This document shows, one piece after another, positions 10,096-21,000 of a stretch of DNA of 64,000 bases; the first letter of the stretch is position 1; each line of letters opens with the position of its first letter. The stretch is taken from positions 1-64,000 of the forward strand of contig JABYQR010000140.1 of assembly GCA_022592445.1 (NCBI GenBank). Direction: 5' to 3'. The DNA is from Cytidiella melzeri (taxonomy: Eukaryota; Basidiomycota; Agaricomycetes; Polyporales; Irpicaceae). The notes beneath the pieces were generated by a model. That model ran no database searches, was not told where the DNA came from, and saw only the letters and a program-made list of their open reading frames with translations. The position numbers were made by a program, and so were the translations under genes.

Positions 10096-10708
10096 TACTA
10101 ATGCAGCCACAAATTTACATTGTCCAAGAATGTAGGGATTGACACTTTGTAGTAAGCTTCCAAAGTACTGGTAACTCTTGCTCAGAGCCAATACCATGTG
10201 TGGCATGTCTTCTAATTGTATTTCTTGCTCAGAGAGCAAGCAATGTCTGTAGATTGCTGCACATGCACCTGACCAGGATTTGACATCATTTGCCAGCAGG
10301 TGTGGAGTTTGATTCTGAGTCTGGATGACTTGTTTCAGTAGACTGGCCATAACTTGCTCAATTCCACTTCAATTGACAGGGAGTTTGTACCAGGATGTTG
10401 TCACAAGATAGGGCTATCCAATGGTGTATTATATGTACAGATTTGTACCCATTTTCAGTCTGTAAAAATCAAAAGGTGCATTTTGATTGCAAAAGTGATC
10501 TGATACAAAGTTATAAAGGGCTGATAACAAGGCCAGTGTGATGCCATCAGCTGTATTCATTGTTTTGTTATTGACACTGTTACTTTCTGTATTCTGCCAT
10601 CAAATTCCCACACTTTGGGGGACAAAAAGGTCACATCTGAAAAGACATCAATGTGCTGGAGCACACTGGAACAATTCTTCTTCATTCTTCAGGAATTGTA
10701 ATTCAGCA
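9790..10708 (+). repeat. Left arm of a ~0.9 kb inverted repeat
   Basis: This arm pairs with 11,734-12,648 read in reverse. The inner edge is clear (AGGAATTGTAATT at 10,691 against its complement near 11,740). The outer edge is approximate because the right arm is cut by an LTR insertion at 12,649. About 1.0 kb (10,709-11,733) separates the arms. The arms carry the same small ORF and 141-bp repeat units. Confidence 0.85.
10051..10350 (-). CDS. Unknown ORF conserved in both arms of the inverted repeat (left copy)
   Basis: The frame encodes 99 residues starting MASLLKQVIQTQNQTP, with ACAAIYRHCLLSEQEIQLE in the middle. The right arm encodes a 65-residue homologue (12,077-12,274) that is about 80% identical over its length and ends earlier at a stop after YQYFGS. 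Two diverged copies both keeping the frame for 65 codons argues for recent coding capacity. I recognise no domain. It may be an exon of a transposon protein; no partner exon was found. Confidence 0.4.
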   Translation of the reverse strand: MASLLKQVIQTQNQTPHLLANDVKSWSGACAAIYRHCLLSEQEIQLEDMPHMVLALSKSYQYFGSLLQSVNPYILGQCKFVAALVVSTVSDCFTKFHNC

Positions 10709-11733
10709 TTTGTGAAGAACTTTTGCTGTACATACACATACCTATAGAGTAAAAGGGCTGACTAAGCATCATGACAGTCTTCCATTGAGATATGATGTTT
10801 TAATTATGCAGCAACAGCTATAAGCTGCTATAAAGCACCTGAAGGACATTAGATAATTGGACCCCGGCAGCTCCATAGTCTTAATAACACTACCTTTATT
10901 ATGATACTGCTATATAAACAGAGCTTCTTTGGTATTATTGGGACCTTAAGCTGTCCAATCCCTTTTGCTTTTGTCATCATTTAGACTGATGCACTGCAGA
11001 AAGTAGATACATGATGCATTTTGTCTACCATAGGGCCACACCCTTGAGTACAATTAAAAAAAAAAACGAGGAAAAAAAAGCTGTCCAATGAGCTTGTGAA
11101 GCCTTTCTACTGCCAATAATGCTCAGCTGCTTGACTTCCTTACTTGAGCTTCCATTAATGTCATCTGATTAGACATCCAATGGTGAGGATTGCAGATTTG
11201 TTGCACAAAGCCCTGTTGTTTCACTAAAGTGAAACTGTGACCATGATAACATACAGTTTCTGAATAAAGAACAAAAAGAACTTCATAATATTTGCATATG
11301 TTGTTCATTCTGATGCATACAAAGATGCAGATGAAGCCAACTTGCAAGGACAACAACATAGGACTTGTTGAACATGTCAACACAGCCGTTTGTTGCCATG
11401 TTTCCACAAGTGTATTGCCTCTCTGCACAGCCAATCCTGGCAGTGCAACCACATATCTCTCATCACAAATGTGATGGTTCCAGACTATCCAAGTAGCACC
11501 TCAACAAACGGGGCTACCTGCATATGACTTGACTATGTATTTATAAAATACAAGTCTCTGCATTTTCCTAAGGTAGACCATGCAATATGTCTGTAGGTGG
11601 GCATTATGGTCAGCTAACATGCCCATAACAGTCCACAAATTGCAATACCAGTTCTGACGCCAAATTTGTGATGGAGGATGACTCAGAGGCAGTTCAGACA
11701 CCAACAGGACACATGTAAGTATCATGTTTTGGG
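10709..11733. other. Spacer between the inverted-repeat arms
   Basis: AT-rich, no recognisable gene. It includes an A-rich tract at about 11,055-11,080, and near its right end (11,688-11,718) a fragment of the 141-bp repeat in inverted orientation. Confidence 0.5.
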
Positions 11734-12648
11734 TGCTAATTACAATTCCTGAAGAATGAAGAAGAATTGTTCCAGTGTGCTCCAGTACATTGATGCCTTT
11801 TCAGATGTGATCTTTTTGTCCCCCAAAGTGTGGGAATTTGATGGCATGATACAGACAGTAACAGTGTTAATAACAAAACAATGAATACAGCTGATGGCAT
11901 CACACTGGCCTTGTTATCAGCCCCTTATAACTTTGTATCAGATCACTTTTGCAATCAAAATGCAGATTTTGATTTTTATAGACTGCATATGGGTACAAAT
12001 CTGTACATATAATACACCATTGAATAGCCCTATCTTGTGGCAACATCCTGTCAATTGAAGTGGAATTGAGCAAGTTATGGCCAGTCTAGTGAAAAAAGTC
12101 ATCCAGACTCAAATTCAAACTCCACTCCTGCTGGCAAATGATGTCAAATTCTGGTCAGATACATGTGCAGCAATCTACAGACATTGCTTACTCTCTGAAC
12201 AAGGAATACAATTAGAAGGCATGCCACACATAGTATTTGCTCTGAGCAAGAATTACCAGTACTTTGGGAGCTAACTACAAATTCTCAACCCATACATTCT
12301 TGGACAATGTAAATTTGTGGCTGCATTAGTAGTGAGTCCTGTATCTGATTGTCCCACAAAGTTTCACAACTGTTAGTTGCAAACTAAGGAGGATTCACAA
12401 TCAGAACACAGCCTGTGGCAGTTCCAATGGGGGTGAGGCAGTTCAGACATCAACAGGACATAGTTGCATCAGCAGGAAGCACTGCATTGGATTGTTGCAC
12501 AAAGATACACAACCATTAGTTGCTCTCTAAGGAGGAGTTAAAGTCAGAACATAGACTGTGGCAGTTCTATTGGGGCTGAGGCAGTTCAGACATCAACAAG
12601 ATATGGTTGCATCAGCATAGAGCACTGCCTTTGATTCTTCCATACAGT
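11734..12648 (-). repeat. Right arm of the ~0.9 kb inverted repeat
   Basis: Reverse complement of the left arm, with inverted 141-bp units at 12,330-12,640. It ends abruptly where a truncated family A LTR begins at 12,649. Confidence 0.85.
12077..12274 (+). CDS. Unknown ORF conserved in both arms (right copy)
   Basis: The ATG-started 65-residue frame (MASLVKKVIQTQIQTP ... ACAAIYRHCLLSEQGIQLE) matches the left-arm ORF on the opposite strand. It is shorter because of a TAA stop after YQYFGS, where the left copy reads on for 34 more residues. Function unknown. Confidence 0.4.
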   Translation: MASLVKKVIQTQIQTPLLLANDVKFWSDTCAAIYRHCLLSEQGIQLEGMPHIVFALSKNYQYFGS

Positions 12649-13091
12649 TGACATGGATAGTCCTACAGAGACTGGATTTTTCCATCACAGTCACCAGTTT
12701 ACAGCATCAGGTGCCTATTTAGAGCGCTTATTTTCCAGCTAGGACTATACCGGACCTAACCCTAACCCGGGTCACATGACATCCTGTCATATGTATCAAT
12801 AGTCCAGACCCAAAGCCTAGACTCAATCTGGAGCGGTTCCAGAACACCCTAGGCTATTGTTCTATTGTTCCCATTCTATTGTCAGGGAATACCCAGGGAT
12901 TCCCCCAGTTCTTATTGTCCTATTGTCTTCTGTCTATTGTTTTCTGTCTATTGTTAGGAAATCCCTAGGGATTCCCCCAGTTTCTATTGTTCTATTGTTC
13001 CTGTTCTATTGTTCTAGTTCTATTGTTCAACGTACCCTGGTCCCTGATTGTTACCCTGGTCCCTTATTGTTCTATTGTTACTCCAGCCCCA
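12649..13091 (+). mobile_element. Truncated LTR of family A
   Basis: It starts with TGACATGGATAG like the LTR at 2304, and aligns through the CCTAACCCTAACC and TATTGTTCTATTGTT stretches to CTATTGTTACTCCAG. It then switches without an LTR end into the inverted pol fragment. The 18-bp tandem array of the other copy is absent. Confidence 0.85.
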
Positions 13092-13635
13092 CAAAACCAG
13101 TCTCTATGCCTAGGCGGTGATAGAGTGCACGCATGAAGCGCGCTGCAGACTGGGGTCCTCGGTCAGAGAACACCTTCTTGGGAATGCCGTGAAGTCGGAA
13201 TACTTCTTTGTAGTGTAGATTGGCAATCCCCTCAGCGTTAACCTTAGTGGTAGTAGGGATGATGTGCGTTTGATCAGAGTAGTGGTCAACGTAGACCGCA
13301 ATCAAATCAAATCCCTTAGAGGGTGGCAGCTGAGTGATGAGATCTACTCCGACGTGTTCCCAATGTCCTGCTGGAGATTCCTGAGGCTGTAGTACTGCTT
13401 TAGGGTGCGGAGCTGACTTATAGCGTTGACAGCGATCACACCCTAGTACGTAAGTCTCTATGAAGGCATTCATCTTTGGCCACCAATAGTGTCGTGAGAC
13501 TAGCTCTATGGTGCCGTGTTTGCGCGGATGACCAGCTGCGGGTGTGTCATGGCAAGATTTGAGAATTTCATGACGGAGCTCTTTGTTGTTAGGGATGTAG
13601 AGTTTTCCCGACTTCACCATACCGGTTGGCAAGCA
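13092..13635 (-). pseudogene. Inverted gypsy integrase fragment
   Basis: The minus-strand frame encodes the integrase zinc finger (CHDTPAAGH ... GCDRCQR) and the start of the DDE core (VGVDLITQLP, FSDRGPQ). Both aspartates are kept but the fragment ends before the catalytic glutamate. It resembles the family A integrase. It stops near 13,635, where plus-strand pol of the same clade begins, so the integrase was split and one part inverted. Confidence 0.85.
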
Positions 13636-13969
13636 AAGCAATATCCCATCACTCGATGAGCGCCTTGACAACATGGCTTGAGTACGCAAAGAGACTGAAG
13701 CAGCTCTTTGTCTAAGCAAAGAAAAGATGAAGCAACTGTATGAATCTGGGAAACGCTCTCCACGCGTCTTCCAAGTAGGAAACATAGTCTGGCTGAATGC
13801 TAAGAGCATCCAAATTCACCAGGCTACGCCTAAACTCGGTCCTCGACAGCTCGGCCCATACAAAGTCATTGAACACATTGGCAATCTTGACTACAAGCTC
13901 AATTTACCCAGCTATCTCTGAATCCACCCCGTCTTCCACATCAACTGTCTAAGTCCCTGGCACGACAAT

Positions 13970-14727
13970 TGTCATGGATGGCCTGACTAGCCCTTAATTT
14001 TCGCAATTTAACTCTTGTTTTTATCTGTAAAACTCCGGGCTGCAGCTCAGTTGCAACCTTCTCTGCACAAACTTCTTTGCACGTCTATTAAGCGCCCGTA
14101 TCATGTGGCTTAGACGCTCCACACAGTCACATTACTTGCTACTACGTCACACTAGCATGTGACTTAGCTTAAGTAAGACCACATGGCTACAGAACACATG
14201 GCTCAGCCCATAGCTAGGGTTTGACGTCATAGATACCATCCACATGGGCTCCTTATTGTTCTTTCCCTATTGTTCTCTTTATGGAAGGATGTTCTCACAG
14301 GTGTGGGAATGGAATACAATAGTTGGTCTCCTTTTAGATAGATTCTCTCACAAGTAGAGTTCTTGGCAAGGACTAGACAATAGCTATTGTTCTCCTTTAG
14401 GTAGTTCTTTTGTTCTTTGTTCACACAGCTTCTTGCAAAGCCTGCCCTTAACATGGTCTGTGCGCAGGTCCCTGAAGTCTATATAAGCAGCTACATGTAC
14501 GCTCCTAGCCCTCATCTCGACCTCTTGGTCTTTACTGGGCTAGGTAAGCAACACCCCTCTTGTACTACATAGCGAGTAGTATCAATACTAACTTGGTCTT
14601 TACTGGGCTAGATACCTGCATAAGGTTTATAGTTGGTGAGAGCATTGTGCTATACGCCTGCCACCACCTCGTCGTTGTCTTCCACTCCGTGTCCCTAGTT
14701 GCTACGTTGAGCTCCGTCTCCGTGACA
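13970..14727 (+). mobile_element. Solo LTR of family B with ACAAT target duplication
   Basis: It runs from TGTCATGGATGG to CCGTGACA, 758 bp, flanked by ACAAT at 13,965-13,969 and 14,728-14,732. A TATA box (TATATAAGC) lies near 14,480. The perfect duplication and the in-frame rejoining of the pol on both sides prove insertion into pol followed by LTR-LTR recombination, or an element end retained alone. Confidence 0.95.
14544..14611 (+). other. Intron-like segment in the leader of LTR B
   Basis: A GTAAGC donor at 14,544 and a GGGCTAG acceptor ending at 14,611 bound 68 bp, with a perfect TACTAAC branch-point motif at 14,587-14,593. The 20 bases before the donor (14,524-14,543) are repeated exactly at the end of the segment (14,592-14,611). 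The arrangement matches LTR A, though the two LTRs are otherwise different. The copies at 15,845 and 16,562 keep it. Confidence 0.55.
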
Positions 14728-15132
14728 ACAATGGCAAAGACGTACCTCCACCTCCTGATATTATAGTCATAGAAGAAGAAGAGCAGTACGTTGTTGAAAA
14801 GGTGCTAGACAGCAGGCTACACGGACGATGGAAGAAATTGCAATTCCTAGTCCAATGGTAAGGGCATTCAGACGGACACAATAGCTGGGCACCGGTTGAA
14901 AACCTCAAGAATAGTCAAGAAGCAATTGACAACTTCTACAAAGCAAACCCCGGAGCGCTCCGGGTCATCAAAGCTTCACTCTTTGCGGATTTCCGCTCGC
15001 ACTTTTGGGAATTCAATACCCAGACCAACCCCACTTTCCTTCGCACGATCTATCCATCTTCATACAATCTCAGCTGGGATGAAGGCAAACACATTGGTCT
15101 GGATATCTCAAGAACATCACACTGACGGGTAA

Positions 15133-15775
15133 TGTCGAGTCAACAACACAAGAAGGGGAGAAACTTCTGTTAAAACTATATATAATATAATATGATATGA
15201 TATGTAGTTTCCCACGCCTTATTACAAGGACGCTTTAGGTAGCAGAGTTCCCACAGTCTTAGTATGGGAATTATGCAGCCGTATATGGAAACTCTAGTAG
15301 TAACCATCACATTAGCTGAGACATACAGATATGGGTTGTAGTAATACTATACATATATGTACGCCTGTGTTCTAGTAGCATAGGAAATGACATGGAAAGC
15401 ACGTATGACTCCAGAGGATGCCTAAAGCATACATCTGAGGACAAGTACTAGCATGAGTCATTTACTCATTATGTACGCCTCTGGTACAAGTGCTGATCCT
15501 AGTCATACAATGAGTCATGCACTCATAGCATGAGTCATGCATGAGTCATGCACTTAGTAATACAGTAGAATGGCTGAAGTAGACATGTATAGTAGTCGCT
15601 TACATAAGTAGATACAGACATGTATATAAGCAGAGCTGCTGAAGCAGCAAGAATAATAAGACTCATCTTCGAAGCTTAACAGCCTCTACCCCTCGCACAC
15701 ATATTCCACTTTGTTAACTTCCTAGCATCCTTCTGACTAGACAATTGGGGCAATTCTGCTGAATCCCTGTAGACA
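15133..15775 (+). mobile_element. Solo LTR of a fourth gypsy-like family (D)
   Basis: It runs from TGTCGAGTC to TGTAGACA, 643 bp, flanked by GGTAA and GGTAG, a target duplication with one mismatch. Inside are an ATGATATGATATG-type stretch near 15,195, short tandem GCATGAGTCAT units at 15,450-15,555 and a TATA box (ATGTATATAAGC) near 15,625. It interrupts the internal end of the pol-bearing element, whose polypurine tract follows at about 15,832-15,841. Confidence 0.75.
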
Positions 15776-15844
15776 GGTAGAAGACCTCTTTCACCACAGC
15801 ACAGTGATGCTTTGCATGGATGCTTGATTTTAGGAGGGGGGTAA

Positions 15845-16561
15845 TGTCGTGGATGGCCCGACTAGCCCTTATTTTTTGCAATTTACCTCTTGTTTTTATC
15901 TTTCAAACCTGGGGCTACAACCCAGTTGCAATTCTCTTTGCACAAATCCCTTGCACGTCTATTAAGCGCCCGAATCACGTGGCTTAGACGCTCCACATGG
16001 TCACATTACTTGGTACTACGTCACACTGGCATGTGACTTGGCTTAAGTAAGACCACATGGCTACAACCACATGGCTCAGCCCATAGCTAGGGTTTGATGT
16101 CATAGATACTGTTCACATGGACTCCTTTTGTTCTTTCCCTATTGTTCTCTTTATGGAAGAATGTTCTCACAGGTGTGGGAATGGAATACAATAGTTGGTC
16201 TCCTTTTAGATAGATTCTCTCACGAGTAGAGTTCTTGGAAAAGTATAGACAATAGCTATTGTTCTCATTTAGGTAGTTCTTTCGTTCTTCATTCACACGG
16301 CTTCTTGCAAAGCCTGCCCTTAACATGGTCTGTGTGCAGGTCCCTGAAGTCTATATAAGATGCTGCATGTACACTCCTAGCCCCCCATCTCAACCTCTTG
16401 GTCTTTACTGGGCTAGGTAAGCAAACCCCTCCTGTACTACATAGCTAGTAGTACCCAATGCTAACTTGGTCTTTACTGGGCTAGATAACTTGAACAAAGT
16501 CTGATAGCTGGTGAACGCATTGTGCTTCACGCCTGCCACCACCTCCTCGTCGTCATCCACA
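15845..16561 (+). mobile_element. Family B LTR, plus orientation, left half of a palindrome
   Basis: It starts TGTCGTGGATGG directly after the polypurine tract AGGAGGGGGGTAA, so it is the genuine 3' LTR of the broken pol element. Its last ~60 bp are replaced by the start of an inverted copy of the same LTR (16,562-17,321). Confidence 0.85.
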
Positions 16562-17321
16562 CTGACACGGAGACAAGGCTCGACGTGACAGACAGGGACA
16601 CGAAGTGGATATCGACGAGGAGGTGGTGGCAGGCGTGTAGCACAATGCTCTCACCAGCTATCAGACTTTATACAAGTTATCTAGCCCAGTAAAGACCAAG
16701 TTAGTATTGGGTACTACTAGCTATGTAGTACAGGAGGGGTTTGCTTACCTAGCCCAGTAAAGACCAAGAGGTCGAGATGGGGGCTAGGAGCGTACATGTA
16801 GCTGCTTATATAGACTTCAGGGACCTGTGCACAAACCATGTTGAGGGCAGGCTTTGCAAGAAGCCATGGGAACGAAGAACAAAAGAACTACCTAAAGGAG
16901 AACAATAGCTATTGTCTAGACCTTGCCAAAAACTCTACCCGTGAGAGAATCTATCTAAAAGGAGACCAACTATTGTATTCCATTCCCACACTTGTGAGAA
17001 CATCCTTCCATAAAGAGAACAATAAGGAAAGAACAATAAGGAGCCCATGTGGACAGTATCTATGACGTCAAACCCTAGCTATGGGCTGAGCCATGTGCTT
17101 GTAGCCATGTGGTCTTACTTAAGCTAAGTCACATGCCAGTGTGACGTAGTAGCAAGTAATGTGACCGTGTGGAGCGTCTAAGCCACGTGATACGGGCGCT
17201 TAATAGACGTGCAAAGGAGTTTATGCAGAGAGAATTGAAACTAGGTTGTAGCCCGGAGTTTTACAGATAAAAACAAGAGGTAAATTGCAAAAATTAAGGG
17301 CTAGTCAGGCCATCCATGACA
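16562..17321 (-). mobile_element. Family B LTR, minus orientation, right half of a palindrome
   Basis: It is the reverse complement of LTR B, from ACACGGAGACA near 16,566 to CCATCCATGACA at 17,310-17,321. It faces the LTR at 15,845 tail to tail, with a non-palindromic loop of about 45 bp around 16,562-16,607. Confidence 0.88.
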
Positions 17322-17355
17322 TTAAAATTAAGGGCTAGTCAGGCCATCCATGACA
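17290..17355. repeat. Tandem duplication of the terminal 32 bp of LTR B
   Basis: The last 32 bases of the inverted LTR (17,290-17,321) recur at 17,324-17,355 with TT between. A short piece resembling the other LTR end follows (about 17,357-17,400). Confidence 0.85.
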
Positions 17356-17395
17356 CACACCGTGTCCCTGTTTGTCACATTGAGCCCTGTCTCCG

Positions 17396-17725
17396 TGTCA
17401 AACAGTATGGTTACTACTCACCAGATAAGTTGTTAGACTTGAGGGGATAGTGTGAGATAGAGTGTGAGAGGTGTGGTGAGCAAAGTACAAGAGAGTACTG
17501 AGTAGTCCTTTATCAACAGAGTGGATAAGACTGAGGGGATATGCCCTCAGGAGTGCCTCTATACATACATGAAGGGGAGAACCCCAGGTACTACCCTAAG
17601 ACCCCTAATACCTACATGAGTAAGCAAAGTAATCTACCTTACTAAGCATGCCCTATGCCCTAGTGGTGCCACTTCAATGATCAACCAATAGCAATTGTCC
17701 CCATGACCTGACCCCATGACCCTGT
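17396..17725 (-). mobile_element. Truncated family C LTR inserted in family B sequence
   Basis: From ACAGTATGGTTACTACTCAC to the CATGACCTGACCCCATGACCC block it follows the first half of LTR C. The rest is missing, and a family B fragment (17,726-17,947) resumes, so the order of events is B first, then C. Confidence 0.8.
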
Positions 17726-17947
17726 CACGGAGACAGAGCTCGACGTAGCAAGTAGGGACATGAAGTGGAAGATGACAACGAGGTGGTGGCAGGCGTGTAG
17801 CACAATGCTCTCACCAACTATAAACCTTATGCAGGTATCTAGCCCAGTAAAGACCAAGTTAGTATTTGTACTACCAGCTATATAGTACAGGAGGGTGTGG
17901 CTTACCTAGTTCAGTAAAGACCAAGAGGTCGAGATGGGGGGCTAGGA
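17726..17947 (-). mobile_element. Fragment of family B LTR
   Basis: Reverse-oriented 3' part of LTR B (TGTCACGGAGACAGAGCTC onwards), including the duplicated leader segment with its GTAAGC-type donor and CTAG acceptor region. It breaks off at GGGGGGCTAGGA. Confidence 0.8.
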
Positions 17948-18050
17948 CATGAGCTACTAGCAAACAAAGGATAATATTACAAAAGAAAGAGTCAGTGGGA
18001 AGAATAGTTGAGATATAAAAGGGAAAGACATGCGAGGGAAATATTGTTAG

Positions 18051-21000
18051 TTAATGAGGGATGATATGGCTACAAGACAGGGGTGATGGGAACCGAGAAA
18101 CGGCCGATGGGATTCGTGCATACAAAGCTGAGCCCCCATCGCTGCTTTCATCTGCTCGGCGTTCCCAAAGATGCGCGTAAAAGGCAAAAAACCTGATGGT
18201 TCTGGTCATTTCGGTTTTGACCAGTTCCATCTCTTCTTCCCATCTCTCTGCCCTTGCCTTTGTACAACACCAATGCACGCGCAAGTCTAGATTGCATTGA
18301 GAGACGAGGCTTGAACAGAGATAAGTAACTCACGTCCGATGATATGAGTCTTGACACCTTCACTCAAGTCATTATTGACAGATGTGAGGTCTCCCCAGAT
18401 CCACGACTGTTTCAAGTTCTTGCTGTCACCTAGTCGTCGATCTTCTTTGCGTACTACGAATGCCTTGAGGTCTTGTTTCTTCAGAGGTCGGTATGTAGAG
18501 TCTGCGTCGTTCATGCCCAAAGAGACCATTGCTACACGGGCGCGTTGATAGACATCCGCTGCTGCGTATACCGCAGACCAGATACGTTGTGCTGGTCCAC
18601 TACTACGGGTCTTCATTTTCTGAGTAACGGCCTTCTTGAGATGCAGATACATCCCATAACTTGAGGCCAGATGAGCCCTCACTTCATCTAGTGCATCGTC
18701 CGCATGAGCTTGCCGAAGGTCCTTTTCGAGCTTCACTGCTTCTACCACCGATTCATGTCGTTGTACATCATGAGGGTAAGACAACGGCAGACAGATCTCA
18801 ACCGCGAGCAAGTCCTCTACACATGCACGACTTCGCTTGGTGCCTTCTTTCCGTGTCGTATCCTCAAGCGTGGGCTCAATGGGGGCTTTTCGCTTCCTGG
18901 ATTTTTTGTCTTTGATGGTGAGGAGAGAGGTTCATTGTCATCGTCGTCGTCGTCAGCCTGGAAAATCTGAATGTTAGCTTTGAAGTAAAGGAAGCAACAC
19001 GATGACGTTACCTGAGTAGTGCGGGATCCACCTGCCAGAGAGGCATTCTTTGTGCGAACTTCCTTGTACACTGCTACTCTTCGTTCCTGGGAGAGACTGT
19101 CCATTGCCACAGCCACGGATGTTTGTAGGCTGCTGTCAGCAGCCTTGCTCCACACGCCAACCTGTTTAGAAAACCCTTCTTGAATCTCAGCTATTTTCTC
19201 GTCTGTCCATCCGCTTGATTTCCGCGATAACTGAAGGATCAGGCACGCCCTACAATGCAGTGTCATCAGGCTGAGTTGCAATGTGACAGACAGACAGACA
19301 GACAGACCTTAGCTCTTGAAGCTCAATACCCTCTCGGATAATGTCCAGCAGACCGACCAATTTCAGCACATCCTCAGTTGAGCGTGCCTTCAGGGACTCG
19401 AGCCTCCCCTGCTGAGTGGCAGCTACTAGCTGAAGTCAGTAAATGAACGTCTGTACTTCACTGAATTTCTTACCGTTTGACTTCAAAGCTTTGTACAGGC
19501 ACAAGAGTGTTGTCGACGCTTGCCGACTGGGCGGAACAGACTCAGTGGGCTTGCCTACATCAATCAAATGCTGGTCTCAGTTGCGCTTTGTGGTTGCCCA
19601 TACTTCCAGAATATCGGCAGGCAAGCCGCTGCCCATGATTTCTGATTCGAGCTCGGCGAGGTACGCACTACTTTCACTCTGATACCTCTTTGCCTCGCAG
19701 AATTTTTTCGTCAGGTGAGCTGCTGTGCAAAGAGAATGAGTGTACTGTAATACACAAGCTGCTGCACACACCTATATCATAAGTCTTTTGCCAGTTCATG
19801 TTGTCATGAAAGAAATTGATGGTATCGTGATGGTGAACAGGGCTCATTTCTTGAGTGCGAAGGCCAAGGAAGGTTGTTGCGGCCCATATGCGTTCGGGTG
19901 CTTCTCCATCGGTTTGGCCGGCACCAGGTAGGTAGTGAAACGAGTACTCAAGACGGCATTCTAGTTTATGCGCCGGCTCGTGAAACTTGCCAACAGCCGC
20001 GCAAGTAGCTGGAAAGCTGAATTGGTGGACAGACTTCAGTGAGGACTTCTGCTTGTCGAAGAACTTGGCTTGAATGGCGGCGAGTCGTTCGTAGAAATGA
20101 AGTTGATACTGACAGTTGATGTCGTACGCAGATATATGAAGCTTGAGTCGCATCCAGTTTTGAAGGCCAGAAAGCATCAGAAAGTCAACGGCTGCCCAAC
20201 TAGGCGATGTGAGTAATGTGGAATCAAGACCAGTCAATCACACTCACGTTTCTCCCACTTTGAGATCCACTCCACCACCCGGCAACACAAACATGTGGCA
20301 TGCGCATGAAAGACTGACCAGCCCTGAGACTGACCCCCAATGTCCATAGTAGCCCATGGCACCAAACTTGTTACAGTTCGAAGCCTGTTCAAGTGTTCAA
20401 ACATGAATGCGTATGGCTGTTGTGACTGTGTGATGCACATACCTCAGTCTTTGGCGGTGGCATGGCTGCGAAGTACTGCTTTACGTCGTGCTCATTAGCA
20501 AAGTAGGCAGAACCTAGTGTCAGAGGCAAGTCGTGCTCATCAGATCCTTTGTCTTTCATATTCTGTGTGAAATTGCCATCCACGGCGTGGTAGAGAGCAT
20601 CCAGGTATCTAAAATAGGCATTGATAAGTCTGTAGTCCACGATGTCGAGCAGTTTACTCACTGCTTATCTTCGGTACGGGTGGACCATTCTTGACATATG
20701 TTGATGGCTACGTGAGGGCAGGCAGGGCACATATTTGCTAAGCTACCGTAGACCAATGATCCTGAGGGTTGGACGCCCTTCCGCATGCACATCTTCAAAA
20801 ATTGATATTTGTGTGTGGCCACGAGAAACTCTCGGTAGCGGTCCTACATTGACAGGCATTAGTGATCATTCAGCGTGGAGACTATATCTCAACGTACCTT
20901 CGCAGCCTTTGGGAGCACACCATCTGTTTGACGGACACGAGCCATCATATAGTCTTGCGCGGTTATGTTGCCTTGCATCGAAGCGCGGCGAAAATCATCG

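Larger units (their letters stand above)
13636..15126 (+). pseudogene. Gypsy pol 3' part: integrase C-terminus and chromodomain, interrupted by a solo LTR
   Basis: Two blocks, 13,640-13,969 and 14,728-15,124, join in frame once the LTR at 13,970-14,727 and one copy of its ACAAT duplication are removed. The first block has the GPF/Y module (GPRQLGPYKV); the second the chromodomain (VEKVLDSRL ... LQFLVQW ... APVEN). In-frame stops are seen in the first block near 13,679 (TGA), at 13,919-13,921 (TGA where relatives have Arg or a similar residue) and in the chromodomain (TAA after LQFLVQW). It is a dead copy. Confidence 0.88.
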
